A DNA stretch of 36,586 nucleotides from an uncultured Oscillospiraceae bacterium (GTDB lineage Bacteria > Bacillota > Clostridia > Oscillospirales > Ruminococcaceae). Position numbers and translations under genes: made by a program. Below the pieces are notes generated by a model, which did no database searches, was not told the DNA's origin, and was given only the letters and a program-made list of their open reading frames with translations. The stretch spans positions 1-36,586 of the forward strand of contig CATJVQ010000015.1 in the NCBI GenBank assembly GCA_949743955.1, in the 5' to 3' direction. Shown here piece by piece: positions 32,276 through 36,586 of the stretch (positions are counted from its first letter, which is position 1; the number at the start of each line of letters is the position of its first letter).

Positions 32276-32833
32276 TTATGCACGTTCCATGTACTCGCTG
32301 GTTCTGGTATCAATGCGGATGCGATCCCCTTCATTGATAAAAATCGGCACGCGAATTTCTGCGCCGGTCTCCAGAATGGCGGGCTTGGTGACGTTGGGCG
32401 CCGTATCTCCCCGCACACCAGGCTCAGTCTTTGTGACCTCGAGCTCGACAAAGTTGGGCGGCTCCACACCGAAAACATTGCCCTTGAAGGAGAGCACCTT
32501 TACGTCTGTATTTTCCTTGATAAACTTGAAATTATCGCCCAGGATGCTCGCATTGATCGGGATATTCTCATACGTCTCGTTGTCCATAAAATAATACAGG
32601 TCACCATCACTGTAAAGATACTGCATATCCTTGCGCTCAATGTAAGCGGTGGGATACTTGTCGCTCGGATTGAAGGTGCGTTCCACGACAGCGCCTGTGA
32701 GGACATTGCGAATTTTGGTACGCACGAACGCCGCGCCCTTGCCAGGCTTAACATGCTGGAACTCGATGATCTGGAAGACACTGTCATCCATTTCAAACGT
32801 GACGCCGTTTCTGAAATCGCCTGCTGTTACCAT
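32276..32833 (-). CDS. efp: Elongation factor P
   Basis: 185 residues, the usual length. Three beta-barrel domains; the tip loop of domain I is '[14 protein letters not shown]', with Lys32 at the position that is modified in many bacteria, and the C-terminal '[29 protein letters not shown]' end is typical (quoted in part: '[17 protein letters not shown]'). EF-P enters stalled ribosomes and speeds peptide bond formation at consecutive prolines. GGGAGG precedes the ATG. It has its own promoter and lies downstream of pepP, the common Firmicutes arrangement. Confidence 0.98.
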   Translation of the reverse strand: MVTAGDFRNGVTFEMDDSVFQIIEFQHVKPGKGAAFVRTKIRNVLTGAVVERTFNPSDKYPTAYIERKDMQYLYSDGDLYYFMDNETYENIPINASILGDNFKFIKENTDVKVLSFKGNVFGVEPPNFVELEVTKTEPGVRGDTAPNVTKPAILETGAEIRVPIFINEGDRIRIDTRTSEYMERA

Positions 32834-32899
32834 AAATGAGTTACCTCCCGATTTTTTTACTCTTTTCCGGGTCCTGCAAACATCTTCTATAATATGAAC

Positions 32900-32928
32900 A
32901 GTTTATCGTAAATTCACACATTTTGCAA
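32900..32928 (-). promoter_or_regulatory. Promoter of efp
   Basis: Minus-strand TTGCAA (32923-32928), 17-nt spacer, TAAACT (32900-32905), about 60 nt upstream of the efp ATG. A TATTAT a few nt further on is an alternative -10. Confidence 0.5.
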
Positions 32929-32940
32929 GCCCTTTTCTAA

Positions 32941-32977
32941 AATATTACTTCTGAACCTCGGAGCCAGAAGTAATATT
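32941..32977 (-). terminator. Second hairpin after pepP
   Basis: A perfect 13-bp inverted repeat (32941-32953 with 32965-32977) with an 11-nt loop, followed on the minus strand by TTTAGAAAA. Likely part of the pepP terminator region. Confidence 0.65.
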
Positions 32978-32983
32978 CACCAT

Positions 32984-33023
32984 GTTTTGCGGCCGCCGGC
33001 GTTCACAGCGGCCGCCGCAAAAC
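32984..33023 (-). terminator. First, GC-rich hairpin after pepP
   Basis: GTTTTGCGGC (32984-32993) pairs with GCCGCAAAAC (33014-33023), with further GC pairing inside. No T-tract follows it directly; it and the next hairpin form a tandem structure between pepP and efp. Confidence 0.55.
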
Positions 33024-33067
33024 GGCTTTCATTAAACCATTATTCCGGAAATCATATCTTCTCTGAC

Positions 33068-34138
33068 TTACAGAATGATCAATTCTTTATTCGACGCTGT
33101 CAGATTGATGCAGCCGTTCGCCGTGATGTAAATCATATCCTCTATCCGGCACCCGAAACGGCCCTCAAGATAAATGCCGGGCTCGATGGTCATTACCATC
33201 CCGGGCATACATTCGCCCTTTGAGGATGTCCCGAATCGGTCGGCCTCATGGATCTCCACACCCACGCCATGGCCGAGACCGTGACCGAAGCACCCCTCAT
33301 ATCCGGCGCCATAGATGATGTCACGCGCGACCTTATCCACATCCGCACACTTTACCTCCGGTGCGACAGCCGCCATCGAACGGCAGTTGGCCTCGAGTAC
33401 GGTGGCATAGACCCGGCGCATCTCTTCATCCGGTTCGCCTAGGGCGATAGTCCTCGTCATATCTGAGTGATAGCCGCCGATGATACAGCCGAAATCCATT
33501 GTGATAAAGTCGCCCTTCTCCACTTTCCGCTCCCCCGGAACACCGTGCGGCAGAGACGAATTAGGCCCGGACACGACGATGAAATCAAAGCTCGGACCCT
33601 CCGACCCGATACGGCGCGAATAAAATTCGAGCTCCAGCGCTATCTCCCTTTCGCTCATCCCCGGCCGGATAAAGCCGCAGATATAATCAAAGCTGCGGTC
33701 GGTCAGCTCCTGCGCCTGCCGGATGAGGGCAAGTTCCCCCTCATCCTTTATCATCCGCTGCCCACAGATGAGATCGTTCACACGCTCATCCATGACCAGC
33801 TCACATTCAGATATCTCCTTCTTCCAAGAGAGAAACTGCGACACGGTGCAGTATCCGCTCTCGATACCGATACGGCGCAGGCCATACCGCTTTACCAGTG
33901 CGCGGAGCTGCTCCCCCAGCTTCTCAAGCAGCTCAACTTCGCAGCTCCGGATCGTCTTCCGGGCGATCTCGATATAGCGCGAGTCGATGAGGAAGATCGA
34001 TCCGCTGCGTGTGACGAGCAGTATCCCCGCGGAGGAGGCGAGCCCCGTATAATACAGGCGGTTGCAGTCGCTGGTGATGAGTGCTGCATCCAGATCCTCC
34101 GGCAGTGCCGCCGCCAGCTTTTCCAGCCGGTTTGTCAT
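33068..34138 (-). CDS. M24-family aminopeptidase (Xaa-Pro type)
   Basis: 356 residues in the usual two-domain layout: an N-terminal creatinase-like domain (1-125) and a C-terminal pita-bread metallopeptidase. All five dimetal ligands are visible: Asp215 (MDFG), Asp226 (HSDMTRT), His290 (GHGLGHGVG), Glu319 (TIEPGIY) and Glu333 (CRIEDM). It should remove an N-terminal residue in front of proline in the cytoplasm. The length fits PepP/YqhT-like enzymes of Firmicutes. An AAAGGATGG element precedes the ATG. It follows the aroQ-like gene by 54 nt and precedes efp, a gene order common in Bacillota. Confidence 0.95.
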   Translation of the reverse strand: MTNRLEKLAAALPEDLDAALITSDCNRLYYTGLASSAGILLVTRSGSIFLIDSRYIEIARKTIRSCEVELLEKLGEQLRALVKRYGLRRIGIESGYCTVSQFLSWKKEISECELVMDERVNDLICGQRMIKDEGELALIRQAQELTDRSFDYICGFIRPGMSEREIALELEFYSRRIGSEGPSFDFIVVSGPNSSLPHGVPGERKVEKGDFITMDFGCIIGGYHSDMTRTIALGEPDEEMRRVYATVLEANCRSMAAVAPEVKCADVDKVARDIIYGAGYEGCFGHGLGHGVGVEIHEADRFGTSSKGECMPGMVMTIEPGIYLEGRFGCRIEDMIYITANGCINLTASNKELIIL

Positions 34139-34192
34139 GACAGACCATCCTTTCTTTATTCTCTTATCCCTGTTTAAAATTGTTTTTATAGG

Positions 34193-34627
34193 CTATCCCT
34201 CGCTTAGGAGCTCCTTCAGCGCCAGAACCGCCAGAAAATAGCTGTACTTCCCGAACCCCGTCACCTGCCCGGCACAAACTGGCGCCACTATCGACGTGCG
34301 CTCCCCCATCGCATAAATATTCGAAGGATGCACCTCCACGCACGGCACTGTCAGTAAGGCTGCGGCATCGCGGATAACATAGCTGTAATGTGCGTAACCC
34401 CCTGCGTTCAGGATGACCCCGTCTGTCTCGCCGCGCGTACGCTGCAATGCGTCGACCAGATCCCCCTCGTGGTTCGAGTGGAAAAACGTGCATTCCATTC
34501 CGTTCTGCACCGCAAAGGCGGTGAGCTGTTTATTGAGTGTCTCAATCGAATCCACCGTTCCCACGCCGCCCTTGCGCTCCGTACACAGGCCGATGGTGGG
34601 GCCGTGTATAATCAGAATCCGTTTCAC
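34193..34627 (-). CDS. Divergent type II 3-dehydroquinate dehydratase (AroQ)-like protein
   Basis: 144 residues with the AroQ fold signatures 'SNHEGDLVDA' (51-60), 'LNAGGYAHYSYVIRDA' (73-88) and 'VEVHPSNIY' (97-105), and the final 'APVCAGQVTGFGKYSYFLA'. AroQ converts 3-dehydroquinate to 3-dehydroshikimate. Several active-site positions differ: the first loop is IHGPTIGLC instead of INGPNLNLL, the lid segment after Arg17 reads KGGVG without the catalytic Tyr, and the usual ARE-x-FR loop is shortened to AMGER. His80 and His100 remain. Activity is therefore doubtful. GTG start, overlapping the yqeG stop as GTGA, with GGAGGG upstream. Confidence 0.85.
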   Translation of the reverse strand: MKRILIIHGPTIGLCTERKGGVGTVDSIETLNKQLTAFAVQNGMECTFFHSNHEGDLVDALQRTRGETDGVILNAGGYAHYSYVIRDAAALLTVPCVEVHPSNIYAMGERTSIVAPVCAGQVTGFGKYSYFLAVLALKELLSEG

Positions 34628-35121
34628 CGTTTCTGTCCCTCCTGCTTCCAGCTACGCATCAGTATCCGTTCAATGATACGCTTGCACCGGAAATACCACA
34701 CGTCCTCCAGTTCAATCGGTTCTACCAGAATCGCCCGCACCCCATACCAGCGCGCACCCCAGATGTCCGTGAGGAGCTGATCCCCCACGAGGGCCATCTC
34801 GCTTTTCTGGCAGCCAAACAGGCGCCGGCAACGCTCGAAGCCTCTGCCCAGAGGCTTCATTCCATTGGCGACATACGGCAGTCCCAATCGTTTGGCGAAG
34901 GGCTTCACCCGTTCGGGGCGGTTGTTGGAGAGGATCATAGCCTGTATGCCATTCTCCGCAAGCGAACGAAGCCAGTCCTCAACACCGTCCGCCGGGGCGG
35001 GATGCTCGCTGATGGCAAGTGTATTATCCACATCCAGCGCCAGATAGGCGATCCCTTTCTCCCGGAGATACCCGGCGCCGATGTCCGTTACACGATGGAA
35101 GCTATCGTCCGGATAGAGCAA
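34624..35121 (-). CDS. yqeG: YqeG-family HAD-IIIA phosphatase
   Basis: 165 residues with HAD motifs in order: DVDNT (Asp30 nucleophile, Asp32), LSNN (about 64-67), the Lys of 'GMKP' (Lys89) and the acidic 'VGDQLLTDIWG' (Asp114, Asp119). YqeG belongs to a conserved Firmicutes family of cytoplasmic HAD phosphatases, some acting on phosphatidylglycerol phosphate-like substrates; the substrate here is not shown. The start is TTG at 35119-35121, 6 nt after GGGAGGGG. It lies between rpsU and the aroQ-like gene. Confidence 0.92.
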   Translation of the reverse strand: MLYPDDSFHRVTDIGAGYLREKGIAYLALDVDNTLAISEHPAPADGVEDWLRSLAENGIQAMILSNNRPERVKPFAKRLGLPYVANGMKPLGRGFERCRRLFGCQKSEMALVGDQLLTDIWGARWYGVRAILVEPIELEDVWYFRCKRIIERILMRSWKQEGQKR

Positions 35122-35143
35122 GCCGCACCCCTCCCAAAATAGA

Positions 35144-35168
35144 GAGCGGGCAGAAAAACCGCCCGCTC
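35144..35168 (-). terminator. Hairpin between rpsU and yqeG
   Basis: A perfect 8-bp stem GAGCGGGC/GCCCGCTC (35144-35151 with 35161-35168) with a 9-nt loop and a weak T-stretch (CTATTTTG) on the minus strand. It may allow partial readthrough into yqeG, whose ribosome binding site follows at once. Confidence 0.6.
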
Positions 35169-35183
35169 CGCTTTGTAAAAGCC

Positions 35184-35360
35184 TTATTTGAATTTCCGTT
35201 TACGAGCAGCCTCTGATTTTTTCTTACGCTTAACGGAAGGCTTCTCATAATGCTCTCTTTTACGCACCTCAGCAAGCACGCCGGAACGCGCACACTGCCT
35301 TTTAAATCTACGCAGAGCACTGTCGAGAGATTCGTTGTCCTTTACACGTATTTCTGCCAT
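35184..35360 (-). CDS. rpsU: 30S ribosomal protein S21
   Basis: 58 residues, beginning [19 protein letters not shown] and ending in a Lys/Arg-rich tail '[14 protein letters not shown]', as in all bacterial S21 proteins. It binds the 30S platform near the anti-Shine-Dalgarno end of 16S rRNA and assists initiation. AGGAGGG lies 8 nt upstream of the ATG at 35358-35360. A consensus-like promoter is about 120 nt upstream. First gene before yqeG, the aroQ-like gene and pepP. Confidence 0.97.
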   Translation of the reverse strand: MAEIRVKDNESLDSALRRFKRQCARSGVLAEVRKREHYEKPSVKRKKKSEAARKRKFK

Positions 35361-35480
35361 TCTAACTTCCCTCCTCTACGCCCAAAAGCAGGAGATATGA
35401 TACCTTGGCTGCGACGCGCCGGCATCAAACAGAACGGCACGTAAGAAAGCACACAAGAAACAGCTTTGGGTAACGAATTC

Positions 35481-35510
35481 ATTATACTATATGGAAAGCC
35501 ATCCTGTCAA
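35481..35510 (-). promoter_or_regulatory. Strong sigma-A promoter of rpsU
   Basis: Perfect TTGACA (35505-35510) and perfect TATAAT (35481-35486) on the minus strand with an 18-nt spacer. The leader to rpsU is about 113 nt. The rest of the gap to leuS (35511-35626) holds a weak hairpin with a T6 run (about 35573-35594) that may end leuS transcription; nothing else is seen. Confidence 0.85.
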
Positions 35511-35626
35511 GAGGAATCCTCTATTCCCGCACAAAGTTCATATAAAGCGGGCAGTTTATTGTCATTTCCGGTAAAAAATCCTCAAATCGCAGGAAGGTCT
35601 AACAATGAATATCCGATCATATTCCA

Positions 35627-36586
35627 CTATTTTGCGACAATATTCACAAGTTTTTCTTTTACATAAATTTCCTTATATATTTTTTTATCTGTCAGCAACG
35701 TCGCCACTTCCGGAACAGCCTTCGCTCTGGCGATAGCCTCCTCGCTGGAGATGTCCGCCGGTACCTGGAGACGGGCGCGGATTTTTCCGCTGAGCTGAAC
35801 AACGATCTCTACGCTGTCCTCTTTACACTTCTCCTCATCGTACTCCGGCCACGTCTGCTGGCTGATTTGCCCGCCGTAACTCATCTGCTCCCAGATTTCC
35901 TCTGTGATATGCGGGGCGAAGGGATTTAAGAGCATCAACAGGATCCGGTACGCACCCTTTGTCACGGGCGGATGCGCGGCGAACTGGTTGATGAGATCCA
36001 TCATCGCCGCTATGGCGGTGTTGAACTTCATGGACTCGATGTCCTCCGTCACCTTGCGGATGACGCGGTGAACAGCCCCTTCCAGATCGGCAGGGATGCC
36101 ATTATCGTCCGTCACCGTATCCTGCAATGCCCAGACGCGCTCAAGGAAGCGCTTGCATCCCTTGATGGAGGACGGCGACCACGGCGCGCTCTTTTCGAAA
36201 TCCCCGATGAACATCTCATACAGCCGCATGGTGTCCGCGCCGTATTCACGGATGATGTCATCCGGGTTGACCACGTTGCCGCGGCTCTTAGACATCTTTT
36301 CCCCGTTTTCGCCGAGGATCATGCCGTGGCTTGTCCGCTTGGCATAGGGCTCCTTTGTCGGCACGACGCCGATGTCATAGAGGAACTTGTGCCAGAAGCG
36401 CGAATACAGGAGATGCAGCGTGGTATGCTCCATGCCGCCATTGTACCAGTCCACCGGCATCCAGTATTCGAGCGCCTCCTTCGAGGCGACAGCATCGCTG
36501 TTATGCGGATCACAGTAGCGTAAGAAATACCACGAGGATCCCGCCCACTGCGGCATGGTGTCCGTCTCACGCTTTGCGGGGGCATC
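35627..36586 (-). CDS. leuS: Leucyl-tRNA synthetase, 3' part (cut by the window edge)
   Basis: 319 residues of the C-terminal part; the start lies beyond the window. Visible parts: the end of the catalytic Rossmann fold ('[13 protein letters not shown]', '[20 protein letters not shown]' in part), the KMSKS loop in '[15 protein letters not shown]' that binds ATP, the helical anticodon-binding domain ('[15 protein letters not shown]') and a C-terminal beta domain ('[15 protein letters not shown]'). It charges tRNA-Leu with leucine. The frame continues in phase to base 36586, and nothing suggests damage. Confidence 0.97.
   Translation of the reverse strand, partial: DAPAKRETDTMPQWAGSSWYFLRYCDPHNSDAVASKEALEYWMPVDWYNGGMEHTTLHLLYSRFWHKFLYDIGVVPTKEPYAKRTSHGMILGENGEKMSKSRGNVVNPDDIIREYGADTMRLYEMFIGDFEKSAPWSPSSIKGCKRFLERVWALQDTVTDDNGIPADLEGAVHRVIRKVTEDIESMKFNTAIAAMMDLINQFAAHPPVTKGAYRILLMLLNPFAPHITEEIWEQMSYGGQISQQTWPEYDEEKCKEDSVEIVVQLSGKIRARLQVPADISSEEAIARAKAVPEVATLLTDKKIYKEIYVKEKLVNIVAK

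Overview
The window looks like a chromosome segment of a fairly GC-rich member of the Bacillota, class Clostridia, most likely near the Oscillospiraceae. This is inferred from strong AGGAGG-type ribosome binding sites, a clostridial-order Rnf operon (rnfCDGEAB with apbE and a Gx-transporter gene upstream), a CD1247-domain protein, and rpsU, yqeG, an aroQ-like gene, pepP and efp in the order usual for Firmicutes. No tRNA or rRNA gene, CRISPR array, integrase or insertion sequence was seen. Almost everything is on the minus strand; three genes are on the plus strand.

Layout: (1) 15-1393, a small operon of sirtuin, DUF1294 membrane protein and VOC/glyoxalase-fold protein. (2) 1507-2715, an AT-rich island with a PHP-family phosphatase and an unknown protein. 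(3) 2907-4844, a divergent pair: a lipoprotein and a family 2 glycosyltransferase with TPR-like repeats. (4) 4902-7821, ftsH translationally coupled to a zinc-ribbon membrane protein and a TVP38/DedA-like membrane protein. (5) 7981-11671, a heterodimeric ABC exporter. (6) 11818-23178, the most unusual region: three tandem paralogous lipoproteins, each an Asp-box (beta-propeller-like) module fused to an ABC solute-binding module, then two sugar-type ABC permeases, an HlyD/RND-type adaptor and a MacB/FtsX-like membrane protein, with no ATPase gene. (7) 23350-25001, a small unknown protein, then a radical SAM gene divergent from an HxlR regulator, with a perfect palindromic operator between them. 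(8) 25101-31672, the Rnf ferredoxin:NAD+ oxidoreductase operon; its flavin transferase gene apbE is interrupted by an in-frame TGA. (9) 31748-36586, a CD1247-domain protein, efp, pepP, a divergent aroQ-like gene, yqeG, rpsU and the 3' part of leuS.

Genes that plausibly act together: Rnf subunits C, D, G, E, A and B form one membrane complex, and ApbE would attach FMN to the D and G subunits. The two ABC exporter genes should form one heterodimer. The SBP-SBP-SBP-permease-permease-adaptor-MacB-like set is organised as one transcription unit ending in a strong terminator at 11774-11805. It mixes importer-type and exporter-type parts, and it is the best candidate in this window for an undescribed system. 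Many starts were moved to internal codons where a ribosome binding site or promoter shows that the longer reading frame is wrong.
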